Positions 6,646-14,713 of a stretch of DNA of 22,759 nt are shown here, piece by piece. This DNA is from Bacillota bacterium (GTDB lineage: Bacteria; Bacillota; UBA4882; UBA8346): the NCBI GenBank assembly GCA_023436305.1, contig JAEZJQ010000090.1, positions 1 to 22,759 on the forward strand, read 5' to 3'. The first letter of the stretch is position 1, and each line of letters begins with the position of its first letter. The notes below the pieces were generated by a model that saw only the letters and a program-made list of their open reading frames with translations, was not told the DNA's origin and made no database searches. Made by a program: the position numbers and the translations under genes.

Positions 6646-8892
6646 TTGAAGCATTGCAAATGGATGGTTTTTGTGGCTTTCTTGGGCTTATTGGGCTTGT
6701 TTACAAATACTTTTGTAGAATCTCTCGATAAAGACGTTTTAATTAAAGATTCATTCGTGAAGGTTCCGGAAGAATGGCTGATTCGAGATTCCATTTTTTT
6801 TACCCGAAATACAATCTATTCGGAAAACTTTAATAGCGGGCTGAACTTGGCCCAGTTGGGATTTACCGGGACATTGCCAACTTATTGGACTTTAGATACC
6901 GGCAATAAAAATATGGCGTCGGTATGTCCGGGAAGCGCCTCTTCCCGGATATACTCACCCCAATTTAAAGCGTCTCGGGCGACGGCTAACGTCGTTGTGG
7001 CCTGGACGGTTTTGCCCGCGGGAACAAGAGCCGAATCCACAGGTGCCCAATTCCCCATAAGAACACTCAAGCCGGTAAGGACAATTGCCTTACCTACTCC
7101 AGTTCCCCCGGGATCTTCATTCGACTTTTCAAAACCGGGAGTTTCGGGTTTGGTTGCCCTGTCCGGACCAAAGAATAGCTTCACCTATGGCCTGGTATAT
7201 GAACCGAGCACCAATGCCAAATTGCCGGGTATTCGGGTGTCCGTGGTCAAAGCCGGGCAGAGTGGCGCGCTGGGATCCGCGGTGATTCCCTTCAATCAAT
7301 TCAAGGCGACTCAGTTTAATTTTATGATGAAACTGAATGCCGTCTCCGGTGGCAGTGGCGCCGGTGATATTGCTGTTTATTATAGCCGGGGCGGTATCTT
7401 TACCGTCTATACTAAATGTCTCACGGTACATGACGATACATATACAGAGTTCACCAATCTGCGTTTTGAATATCAACGGAATATCAAAGCGCCGGAAGTG
7501 CAGATTGCCATTGATAATGTGCGGGTGATAGGCGCGGGAGATGTAACCGCCCCGGTTACCAGCCACAATTATACGGATAACGGCCAGTGGGTTAACCACC
7601 CGGTGACCATTAATCTTACGGCTACCGATACCGGCGGCTCCGGAGTCGCACAAACCCATTATCGCATTGACGGTGGACTAAATCAAGATGGGACCGTTAT
7701 TAATATCAATACCGATGGAGTTCATACCGTGGAATTCTGGTCGGAGGATAATGCGGGAAATGTGGAAACACCCCATAAAACACTCTCTGTTAAGATCGAT
7801 AGTATCGCCCCGGTGACCGAGGCCGATCTTGCCCCCGGACCCAACACGGCGGGATGGAGTAATGGTAGTGTTGATATTGATTTGGCAGCGGTTGACGGCT
7901 GTAGCGGCATTAAAGAAACTCATTACCAAGTCGATGGTGGAGCGGATACAATCGGTAATACGGTAAATATCAATACGGAAGGTTCACACACAGTGCAATA
8001 CTGGTCTGTGGATCAAGCGGGCAATGTGGAAATTCCCCATAAATCAGTCACCGTTAAAATAGACCTGACCGCCCCGCAGACTCAAGCGAATTACCCCGCA
8101 CCGGGCGCGACGGGTTGGTACGGCAGTAACGTTACCGTGAATTTTACCGCGACCGATGGCGGTAGCGGTACTAAAGAAACCCGTTATAAGGTCAATGGCG
8201 GAACGGAACAAATCGGCACTTCCGTGAACATCAATACGAATGGGGTTAATACGTTAGAATATTGGACAATCGATCAAGCGAGTAATGTGGAAATGCCGCA
8301 TAAAACAATTACGATTAATGTGGATCAAGCCGCCCCGGTGACTGCGGCCAATCAAACCCCGGCTGCCAACGCGGCGGGTTGGAACAATACCTCTCCTGTT
8401 ACGGTGAATTTTTCAGCCACCGATAGCGGCAGCGGCCTTAAGGAAACTCATTATCGGGTCGGCAGCGCGGCGGAGCAAATAGGTAATTCCGTGAATATCA
8501 GCGTGGAAGGAACTCAAGAGGTACAATACTGGTCGGTGGATCAAGCAGGTCAAGTGGAAACACCGCATAAAACAATTACTGTTAAGCTGGATCTGACCGC
8601 TCCGGCAATTGCCAATCTCCAACCGGCGAATGGTGCTACTGTTACCGGACCAATGGTGAACATCTCCGCTAAATTGTCCGATAGTCTCTCGGCAATCAAT
8701 CCTGGTTCCGTTCAGATTTTAATCGATGGGACGGATAATACTGCTAGCGCCACGGTAATTACAGGAGCCGATGGCAGTTTGACCTACCGTTTGCTTAAGA
8801 GTCTAACCGGGGGGAGCCATCAAGTTGTAGTCAAAGCTGCCGATTATGCAGGCAAACAAGCTCAGGCCAGTTGGTCCTTTGTGGTAAATTAG
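6646..8892 (+). CDS. Secreted protein with four Ig/OmpL47-like repeats
   Basis: A 748-residue predicted surface or secreted protein. I choose TTG 6646 because GAGGGGG lies about eight bases upstream and the product then begins with a signal peptide (LKHCKWMVFVAFLGLLGLF); the in-frame ATG 6595 has no ribosome binding site. After the signal comes a region of about 280 residues with beta-rich composition and a lectin-like feel (ending IAIDNVRVIGAG), then four similar units of about 86 residues and a final, different Ig-like domain (last 95 residues). The units resemble those annotated as OmpL47-type beta-barrel or Ig-like domains in Gram-positive surface proteins. No LPXTG, SLH or membrane anchor is visible, so attachment is unclear. 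The gene sits between two amt-glnK modules and is convergent with the right one. Confidence 0.8.
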   Translation: MKHCKWMVFVAFLGLLGLFTNTFVESLDKDVLIKDSFVKVPEEWLIRDSIFFTRNTIYSENFNSGLNLAQLGFTGTLPTYWTLDTGNKNMASVCPGSASSRIYSPQFKASRATANVVVAWTVLPAGTRAESTGAQFPIRTLKPVRTIALPTPVPPGSSFDFSKPGVSGLVALSGPKNSFTYGLVYEPSTNAKLPGIRVSVVKAGQSGALGSAVIPFNQFKATQFNFMMKLNAVSGGSGAGDIAVYYSRGGIFTVYTKCLTVHDDTYTEFTNLRFEYQRNIKAPEVQIAIDNVRVIGAGDVTAPVTSHNYTDNGQWVNHPVTINLTATDTGGSGVAQTHYRIDGGLNQDGTVININTDGVHTVEFWSEDNAGNVETPHKTLSVKIDSIAPVTEADLAPGPNTAGWSNGSVDIDLAAVDGCSGIKETHYQVDGGADTIGNTVNINTEGSHTVQYWSVDQAGNVEIPHKSVTVKIDLTAPQTQANYPAPGATGWYGSNVTVNFTATDGGSGTKETRYKVNGGTEQIGTSVNINTNGVNTLEYWTIDQASNVEMPHKTITINVDQAAPVTAANQTPAANAAGWNNTSPVTVNFSATDSGSGLKETHYRVGSAAEQIGNSVNISVEGTQEVQYWSVDQAGQVETPHKTITVKLDLTAPAIANLQPANGATVTGPMVNISAKLSDSLSAINPGSVQILIDGTDNTASATVITGADGSLTYRLLKSLTGGSHQVVVKAADYAGKQAQASWSFVVN
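7546..8590 (+). repeat. Four in-frame ~258-base repeats encoding Ig-like units
   Basis: Each unit starts with a TAPVT or similar motif and contains D-x-GSG-x-KETHY-x-VDGG, then NIN-x-G-x-H-x-x-Q-YWS-x-DQAGNVE-x-PHK. Units begin near 7546, 7807, 8068 and 8332. They are clearly diverged, so the duplication is old and under protein-level constraint. Confidence 0.85.
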
Positions 8893-8911
8893 CAAAGTGA
8901 TGAAATAGTAT

Positions 8912-8944
8912 GACAAAGGGCTGTCGTGTTGACAGCCCTTTGTC
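8912..8944. terminator. Bidirectional terminator hairpin between convergent genes
   Basis: A perfect 14-bp stem, GACAAAGGGCTGTC / GACAGCCCTTTGTC, with a five-base loop GTGTT. It lies 20 bases after the stop of the repeat protein (+) and 45 bases after the stop of the right glnK (-). The CCCTTT at the stem base provides short T-runs in both directions. Confidence 0.75.
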
Positions 8945-8989
8945 GAATAATTCCCATGGAGTTTATCAAGTGAACACAATTGATCTAAT

Positions 8990-9328
8990 TTATACCGCGA
9001 CTTCGCCCTTTTCTTCAGTGCGGACGCGAATGACTTCGTCCACCGTGGATACGAAGATTTTGCCGTCACCGGCGGCTCCGGATTTGCAAATCTGGCAAAT
9101 GGTATCAACCACCTTGCGGTATTCAGTCTCTTTCACCACCAGCATCAACATCTTCTTGGGTAATAATTCGATCCGGTAATCACCTACTCGCCATTGCAAG
9201 GAGATGCCCCCCTGAGCGCCGCGGCCTTTGACATCAAACACTGTCATGCTTCGAAATCCTTGTTCCTCCAAAGCGATCCGTATCTCATGAATTTTTTCCT
9301 CGCGAACGATGGCTTCAATTTTTTTCAT
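8990..9328 (-). CDS. glnK: PII nitrogen regulatory protein, right copy
   Basis: A 112-residue PII protein, the partner of the intact Amt encoded 76 bases upstream. It shows MKKIEAIVREEK at the N-terminus, the T-loop with GRGAQGGISLQW and Tyr51 in VGDY, the KKMLMLVVKE strand, and the C-terminal GDGKIFVSTVDEVIRVRT signature. Start ATG 9328 follows AAGGAGG by eight bases. In the amt-glnK pairing common in bacteria, PII blocks the Amt pore when 2-oxoglutarate is low; modification or effector binding at the T-loop controls this. Differences from the left copy are spread over the protein, mostly conservative, so both copies look functional. Confidence 0.93.
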   Translation of the reverse strand: MKKIEAIVREEKIHEIRIALEEQGFRSMTVFDVKGRGAQGGISLQWRVGDYRIELLPKKMLMLVVKETEYRKVVDTICQICKSGAAGDGKIFVSTVDEVIRVRTEEKGEVAV

Positions 9329-9404
9329 TAATAATTCCTCCTTAATGAATTATTACTTTCTGTCGGGTATTTCACACATTACACTTCAAATTTCATCCTT
9401 TATT

Positions 9405-10619
9405 TTAATAGTACGCTTCCTCGCCGTGTTGTGAAATATCCAGTCCGACTTGCTCTTCGGCTTCGGAAACGTTTAATCCCCAGAGGACATCAACCAGTTT
9501 AGCCAAAGCAAAAGTTACCACGAATGAGAAAATCACGACTGTAAAAGCAGTGAGCGTTTGGACGCCGAGTAGGCTCCAATTCCCAAAAATCACACCATTG
9601 GCCCCGGCCGGATTGATGGCCTTATCGGCAAAGATACCGGTGGCGATGGCTCCCCATAAACCGCCGATCCCGTGACAAGCCCAAACATCCAATGATTCAT
9701 CAACTTTCCATTTATTACGAAGCATGATGCAGGTTGAGGAAATTATTGCGGCAACAGCACCGATGACTACCGCGGAAGCGGGTGAGACAAAACCGGAAGC
9801 CGGGGTAATGGCAACCAGCCCGACCACGGCACCAGTGGCCATTCCCAGGGCGCTGGGTTTCCGGTAAATCCAGTTGACGATCATCCAGGTTAGAGCACAG
9901 GATGCGGCCGCGATATTCGTAACCAGAAATGCGTTGGCGGCCAAACCGTTGGAACCGATGGCGCTGCCGCCATTGAAGCCAAACCAGCCGAACCAGAGCA
10001 AAGCGGCTCCGATGATCGTAAAAGGAATGTTATTCGGTTCCATATTCACCACTGAAAACCCTTTTCGCTTTTTAATCACAAAAGAAAAAGCCAAAGCGGC
10101 AAATCCGGCCGTGATGTGAACCACGGTACCTCCGGCAAAATCCAACGCGCCTAGTTTCCTTAGCCATCCGCCAACTCCCCATACCCAATGGGCTACCGGA
10201 TCATATACCAATGTGGCCCAGAGTAGGGTGAAGATCAAGAAACTGCTAAACTTGATCCGTTCCACAAAAGCGCCGGAAATTAAAGCGGGAGTGATCACTG
10301 CGAACATCATCTGGAAAGTCATAAAAGCAATATGCGGTACTGTGGGACAGTAATCAGGGTTTACTCCCTGGCCCACTCCGTTTAATCCAAGCCACTTTAA
10401 ACTGCCGATAATTCCCCACTTGTCGGGACCAAAGGATAAACTATAACCGTAAAAAATCCATTGAATGCTGATTAACGCCAAGATAGCAAAACTAAACATT
10501 ATCGTCGATAACAAATTTTTTCTCCGGACCATTCCGCCATAAAAGAGCCCCAGCGCCGGGGTCATTAGCATGACTAAAGCGGATGACATTAAGATCCATG
10601 CGGTATCTCCAGTATTCAT
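9405..10619 (-). CDS. amt: Ammonium transporter, Amt family
   Basis: A 404-residue integral membrane ammonium channel. The start is ATG 10619, nine bases after AGGAGG; a TTG at 10637 is part of the ribosome binding site. The Amt N-terminal signature GDTAWILMSSALVMLMTPAL opens the protein (periplasmic signal absent, as usual in Gram-positives). Key residues seen: the phenylalanine gate region FMTFQMMFAV, Asp140 in YDPVAHWVWG, and the twin pore histidines His168 (VVHITAGF) and His316 (WACHGIGGLWG). The C-terminal tail ends DISQHGEEAY, which contacts PII in the family. It is followed by glnK (76 bases), forming the usual operon, and preceded by a clear sigma-A promoter containing a repeated 14-bp motif. 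Confidence 0.95.
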   Translation of the reverse strand: MNTGDTAWILMSSALVMLMTPALGLFYGGMVRRKNLLSTIMFSFAILALISIQWIFYGYSLSFGPDKWGIIGSLKWLGLNGVGQGVNPDYCPTVPHIAFMTFQMMFAVITPALISGAFVERIKFSSFLIFTLLWATLVYDPVAHWVWGVGGWLRKLGALDFAGGTVVHITAGFAALAFSFVIKKRKGFSVVNMEPNNIPFTIIGAALLWFGWFGFNGGSAIGSNGLAANAFLVTNIAAASCALTWMIVNWIYRKPSALGMATGAVVGLVAITPASGFVSPASAVVIGAVAAIISSTCIMLRNKWKVDESLDVWACHGIGGLWGAIATGIFADKAINPAGANGVIFGNWSLLGVQTLTAFTVVIFSFVVTFALAKLVDVLWGLNVSEAEEQVGLDISQHGEEAYY

Positions 10620-10666
10620 ATACAACACCCTCCTCAAGTTAATTATATGTCATCTATATAAGAAAA

Positions 10667-10695
10667 ATGATAACATAGACATCACATATAGTCAA
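10667..10695 (-). promoter_or_regulatory. Sigma-A promoter of amt-glnK
   Basis: On the - strand TTGACT (10695-10690), a 17-base spacer, and TATCAT (10672-10667), giving a start near 10660 and a leader of about 40 bases. The spacer holds one copy of the repeated 14-bp motif (10673-10686). The whole promoter matches the one at 12023-12051 at 24 of 29 positions. Confidence 0.65.
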
Positions 10696-10746
10696 TAAAG
10701 AGATCATAAAAGCGGACTAAATTCACTTTATAATAAAAGATAATTT

Positions 10747-10760
10747 ACATATACATAACA
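10747..10760. promoter_or_regulatory. 14-bp motif ACATATACATAACA upstream of amt
   Basis: This 14-mer is identical to the one at 12029-12042. Two further copies with 12 of 14 matches lie at 10673-10686 and 12092-12105. This copy is centred about 93 bases upstream of the predicted amt transcription start, a plausible operator position. The binding protein is unknown; it does not match the TnrA/GlnR consensus well. Confidence 0.4.
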
Positions 10761-10935
10761 CATATATGCTACTAGGATTCAGGTTGTACTTTTAATTAAC
10801 AAAAGAACCAAGCTTACAATATTAATATAAACTCGTTGCTTAATCTTATGATTTTTTTGAAGGATTAATAATAATGAAGTAAAGGTTGTGAGCTTTAATT
10901 ATGGGAACATAAAAAACGGGGTTTGCCGCTGGATA
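10761..10935. other. AT-rich intergenic spacer without recognised features
   Basis: This is the remainder of the 316-base gap between amt and the transposase gene. I see no gene, no clear insertion-sequence end and no target duplication. A T-run on the - strand at 10919-10914 (after CCCCG) could assist termination of the transposase transcript, but no convincing stem precedes it. Confidence 0.5.
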
Positions 10936-11952
10936 TTAGGGTTTTCGCACCGTTGTTAAGTATTCGGAGATAATTTTTTGGGGGGGTTTGCCCAGGTTGG
11001 GGTAACCGGGATGGAGACGTTCGGTATTGTAATAGTACAGCCAAGAATCGAAGTCCGCTTGCAGGTCGCCCGTGTTTTGATAAGTTTTTTCATAAAATGT
11101 CTTTTTAAAGAACTCAGAGAGGGTGGTTTTGGCGAAACGTTTCACGAAGCTGTTGGTTTGAGGTTCGCGAACCGTGGTATAACGATGTTCTATATCGTTA
11201 AGCATCAGGTAGAGTTCATAGTGATGGTTTGCTTTTCCGGAGTATTCCCGGCTGTTGTTGGTGAGGATCGCATTAACCGTGAGCCCGCGTTCCTTGTAAA
11301 ACGGGAGAACATCATTGTGCAATACGGCTACTGCGCAATGGGGAAGCTTGCCGGAGTGGATAAATCCAAACGCGAAACTACCATAGGTATCAACTGCGGC
11401 TTGCAAATAAATCTTGCCGGTTTTCGGTAAAAAACCTAAATATATTGTATCTTGCGCTAACAACTCACCGGGACGGTTGCTTAACTTGTGGTTGCGTTCT
11501 GAGAAGCAGGGGTTGGCCTTGGAGATCAAGGCCGATTGTTCTTCGGTTAATTGCAATGATTCATAGGTTGCCTTTTCTTCAAGTTTGCGGAGGCGTTCGT
11601 TTTTATTCCCCATTGTATGTTTGACTAATATACTTTGCACAGTGGGGGAACTGATATTAATCCCTTGGGATTTTAACGAATCGCTGAGACGGATGCAACC
11701 CCAACCCGGGTGTTCCAAACTGAGTTCCAAGATTCGCTCCGTAATGGCTGCGGGAGTTTTATGCGGATGCTGTTTGTGAATAACAGGCGGATCTTTCAAA
11801 CCCTCCAAACCCAGTTTTTGATAACGTTGTTTGTATTCATAAAACTGGGTGCGGGAGATGCCTTGGCGGCGGCAGGCTTCACTAATATTGCCCAAAGCTT
11901 GCGCCAGTTCCAGGAGGCTTAAACGGTGGTTGAATTCATTCTTAGTGACCAT
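10936..11952 (-). CDS. IS481-family DDE transposase, catalytic residues replaced
   Basis: A full-length 338-residue transposase frame with ATG 11952 six bases after GGAGGT. N-terminal helix-turn-helix: SEACRRQGISRTQFYEYKQR (residues 24-43); rve-type integrase core from about 160 to 300, and the C-terminal YYYNTERLHPG motif. The first acidic residue, Asp168 in AQDTIYLG, is present. The second, normally in a T-DNG-E context, reads TNNSREY (Asn232), and the third, normally NGFVERF, reads NSFVKRF (Lys271). DDE transposases need all three acids, so this one is probably inactive despite an open frame. Terminal inverted repeats and target duplications were not found, so element ends are undefined. 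Confidence 0.88.
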   Translation of the reverse strand: MVTKNEFNHRLSLLELAQALGNISEACRRQGISRTQFYEYKQRYQKLGLEGLKDPPVIHKQHPHKTPAAITERILELSLEHPGWGCIRLSDSLKSQGINISSPTVQSILVKHTMGNKNERLRKLEEKATYESLQLTEEQSALISKANPCFSERNHKLSNRPGELLAQDTIYLGFLPKTGKIYLQAAVDTYGSFAFGFIHSGKLPHCAVAVLHNDVLPFYKERGLTVNAILTNNSREYSGKANHHYELYLMLNDIEHRYTTVREPQTNSFVKRFAKTTLSEFFKKTFYEKTYQNTGDLQADFDSWLYYYNTERLHPGYPNLGKPPQKIISEYLTTVRKP

Positions 11953-12022
11953 TTTGGACCTCCGATTTTTGAAAAAAGACTATCACTGTATGAAAAACCG
12001 GCACTGTCTAGTGAATGCAATA

Positions 12023-12051
12023 ATGATAACATATACATAACACTAAGTCAA
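12023..12051 (-). promoter_or_regulatory. Sigma-A promoter facing the transposase gene
   Basis: On the - strand TTGACT (12051-12046), 17-base spacer, TATCAT (12028-12023); transcription would start near 12016, 64 bases before the transposase ATG. The spacer contains the 14-bp motif ACATATACATAACA (12029-12042). The -35, the -10 and 12 of 17 spacer bases equal those of the amt promoter. Confidence 0.55.
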
Positions 12052-12059
12052 TTATAGAC

Positions 12060-12105
12060 TTAGATATAATTGATTTATATCTAAAAACTTGACATGTATA
12101 TAACA
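12060..12105. promoter_or_regulatory. Perfect palindrome and 14-bp motif copy in the divergent intergenic region
   Basis: TTAGATATAA (12060-12069) and TTATATCTAA (12075-12084) form a perfect 10-bp inverted repeat with a 5-base gap, a typical operator shape. Just right of it lies motif copy ACATGTATATAACA (12092-12105), overlapping a TTGACA at 12089-12094 that has no good -10 at the right distance. Confidence 0.35.
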
Positions 12106-12161
12106 TGAAAGTGATTTTTCGATTTGCTGTTGGAGGTTTTTTTATATATCACCGAGTTTTC

Positions 12162-12190
12162 TTGACACATTGCCAATGATGTGTTAAAAT
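12162..12190 (+). promoter_or_regulatory. Sigma-A promoter of the contractile injection system operon
   Basis: Consensus TTGACA (12162-12167), exactly 17 bases, TAAAAT (12185-12190). Transcription would start near 12197, giving a leader of about 237 bases before the AAA+ gene. An imperfect 10-bp inverted repeat (12201-12210 with 12223-12232) followed by a T-rich stretch lies at the very start of this leader. The rest of the 481-base gap from 11953 shows no gene. Confidence 0.7.
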
Positions 12191-12388
12191 TTCCTAAAAA
12201 GAGTCAAATTGTAATTTTACGGAATTTTACTCATTTGTTTTTACATCCTTCATTTCGTAATATTAATTCATTGATTGTGATTAACCGGTTTGTTAACAGA
12301 AAAATTCTCACGCGGATAACACAAACATACAATTAATGCACTCCTTCGGCGCCACCATGGATAGTTTCCATCTGCCCATTATGATAAT

Positions 12389-12429
12389 GACCAATCACTA
12401 TTAGGATTACTTTAATAAGGTCAGTGATT
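12389..12429 (+). promoter_or_regulatory. Leader inverted repeat covering the ribosome binding site of the first eCIS gene
   Basis: AATCACT (12393-12399) pairs perfectly with AGTGATT (12423-12429), just before ATG 12434. The preceding GACC (12389-12392) could alternatively pair with GGTC (12419-12422), which overlaps the weak AAGG ribosome binding site. Such pairing would restrict translation initiation. Confidence 0.3.
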
Positions 12430-12433
12430 TCAT

Positions 12434-14713
12434 ATGCCAAATTTGTTACACTCCGTTACTTCGCCGATATCGTCCATAACCAATGATTCCCGTGATAACA
12501 TTGATGCTGAAGTATATCAAACAAATTGGGAATATCTTAATGACCAGTTACAACGATTGGATATTTTAATCCAAATTCAATTGGTGAAACAACAACACTC
12601 GAAACCGGTAGGAATGTTTGATAATTTGAGAGGTTTGGTGATCAGCGAGGAGGAAATCAACGGTTTACTCCAAGAGGACCCGATAACGGCTGATGAATCT
12701 GAAATCCGGACCCTACAGAACAGTTTATCCCAGTTGGACTCTCATATCAAGATGAAACGGTCCGCCAGTCAAAACCGGCAAATCTGCCTGGCGCTGCCAT
12801 ACTTGGTCCGGCTCTTTAATTTATCGGCTTTCGAGGAACAATGCCTGGTTATTTGCCTCGCTCCGGAGTTGGATCGAAAATACGAGCGATTATACGCCTA
12901 CCTGCAAGATGATGTTACCCGGAAGAAACCCAGTATAGATCTGATATTATCTTTACTTTTAAATACCATGGAAGAAAAGATAACGGCCCGGTTAACATTT
13001 GCTCCCCAAGCGCCCCTCATGCGTTTTTTATTGCGGGTTACCGATAACGCCGAAGAAACGGTTCCACTGATTTCAAAATTCTTGAAATTGGATGATCGGG
13101 TTGTCAATTATTTACTCGGTTTTCATGATATTGACGAGCGGCTTCAGGATGTAGCGCGGTTTGTTACACCATCGGATGGACCCGCCCAACAACTTCTGAT
13201 GCCCGAAGATGCCGGCTGGCTTCATCAAACCGCCCGGTCAACGATGGGCGGGCAATGGGAGGGCGCAGGGAACAGGGTCGTTTTTTATTTTTATGGTCCT
13301 TACGGTGCCGGTAAAAAATCATTGGCGGCTTTGATCGGTCGGGATCTGGGAATTCCGCTGATTATCGCCGATATGCAAAAAATATTGGCCGCTCCGGCCT
13401 CCCGCCGGGAGAGTTGGCAATTATTAGGACGGGAGGTTATTTTACAACAAGCCGGGCTGGTAATTGATAATTTCCAGGTTTTACTGGACGTTCAGGATAA
13501 AAATTCAAGTGACTTACGTTCGCTCTTTGAGATCATCCCGGCGCTTTCGCCATTGACATTTTTAATCAGTGATCGCCCCTGGAAACCCGGGGAGTTGGTG
13601 AAGGGATTTACCTTTATTGAGCGGGAATTCACCATTCCATTGGAGGCGTTGCGCAAACAACTTTGGGAAAGTTTAAGCAAATCCCATATACTGGCAGAGG
13701 AGATTGATTTTGCCGGTTTGGCCGGAAAGTTCCGGTTTACTCCGGGCCAAATCATAGACAGCTTGGTGAATGCGCAACACTTGGCGTTGCAACACTCCCA
13801 CCGTAAAAATCGAATTGAGATGGCAGATTTATATACGGCATGCCATAATCAATCCAATCAAAAGCTAAGCGCACTGGCCCGAAAACTTAACCCCCAATAT
13901 TTGTGGGATGATATTGTATTGCCCCCGGACCAATTGCTACAACTGCATGAATTATGCAACCAGGTGAAATATCGCCGGGTGGTTTACGGTGAATGGGGCT
14001 TCGACCGGAAGTTATCCCTGGGTAAAGGATTGAACGCCTTGTTTTCCGGCCCTCCCGGAACCGGAAAAACCATGGCCGCCGAAGTGATTGCCAGTGAATT
14101 GCATCTGGAAATATACAAAATCGATTTGTCGCAGGTTGTGAGCAAATATATCGGGGAAACCGAAAAGAATCTGGATAAAATTTTCTCTGAAGCCGAATCC
14201 TCCAATGCCATTCTGTTTTTTGACGAAGCGGACGCCCTGTTCGGGAAGCGTTCCGAAGTGAAGGATGCCCATGATCGGTACGCCAATATTGAGATTGGTT
14301 ATTTGTTGCAACGGATGGAAGAGTATCAGGGAATGGTTATTTTGGCCACCAATCTCAATAAAAATATCGATGAGGCTTTTTTGCGCCGGATGCATTTTGT
14401 GGTGGAGTTCCCGTTCCCCGACGTGGAACAGCGGGAGGCCATGTGGCGCAAGATCTTTCCGGAGAACACTCCTAGGTCCGGTGATATGGACTACGGTTTT
14501 TTATCCGCCCGGTTAAAGATCGCCGGTGGGAATATCAAGAACATTGCATTAACTTCAGCGTTTTACGCGGCGGGTGAAACGGGTATTATCGGTATGAAAC
14601 ATTTACTGCTAGCTACCCGGCGGGAATATCAAAAGATCGGGAAGACCTTTTTCAAGTCTGATCTGGAACCATACGCCAAACTGCTGGAGGTGGAGACTGA
14701 TGGCTCTATTTAA
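12434..14713 (+). CDS. eCIS-associated AAA+ ATPase (Afp15/Pvc15-like)
   Basis: A 759-residue ATPase found in contractile injection system loci, thought to help assemble or remodel the particle in the cytoplasm. The C-terminal AAA+ module is complete: Walker A GPPGTGKT (Lys545, Thr546), Walker B ILFFDEAD (Asp597, Glu598), sensor-1 ATN (Asn640), and Arg-Arg at 651-652 as the arginine finger. A second, N-terminal module is degenerate: GPYGAGKK (288-295) has Lys where Ser/Thr is needed, and its Walker B reads VIDNF (no Glu). Residues 1-250 are helical and match the N-terminal part of this family. ATG 12434 has only a weak ribosome binding site (AAGG). The gene overlaps the next by 14 bases, so the two are translationally coupled. 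Confidence 0.9.
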   Translation: MPNLLHSVTSPISSITNDSRDNIDAEVYQTNWEYLNDQLQRLDILIQIQLVKQQHSKPVGMFDNLRGLVISEEEINGLLQEDPITADESEIRTLQNSLSQLDSHIKMKRSASQNRQICLALPYLVRLFNLSAFEEQCLVICLAPELDRKYERLYAYLQDDVTRKKPSIDLILSLLLNTMEEKITARLTFAPQAPLMRFLLRVTDNAEETVPLISKFLKLDDRVVNYLLGFHDIDERLQDVARFVTPSDGPAQQLLMPEDAGWLHQTARSTMGGQWEGAGNRVVFYFYGPYGAGKKSLAALIGRDLGIPLIIADMQKILAAPASRRESWQLLGREVILQQAGLVIDNFQVLLDVQDKNSSDLRSLFEIIPALSPLTFLISDRPWKPGELVKGFTFIEREFTIPLEALRKQLWESLSKSHILAEEIDFAGLAGKFRFTPGQIIDSLVNAQHLALQHSHRKNRIEMADLYTACHNQSNQKLSALARKLNPQYLWDDIVLPPDQLLQLHELCNQVKYRRVVYGEWGFDRKLSLGKGLNALFSGPPGTGKTMAAEVIASELHLEIYKIDLSQVVSKYIGETEKNLDKIFSEAESSNAILFFDEADALFGKRSEVKDAHDRYANIEIGYLLQRMEEYQGMVILATNLNKNIDEAFLRRMHFVVEFPFPDVEQREAMWRKIFPENTPRSGDMDYGFLSARLKIAGGNIKNIALTSAFYAAGETGIIGMKHLLLATRREYQKIGKTFFKSDLEPYAKLLEVETDGSI

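Noticed and set aside
8910..9179. A + strand open frame of 89 codons
   Set aside because: It starts inside the terminator hairpin and runs antisense to the well-supported right glnK gene.
10936..12051. Precise insertion-sequence boundaries with terminal inverted repeats
   Set aside because: No matching inverted pair or target duplication could be found on either side of the transposase frame.
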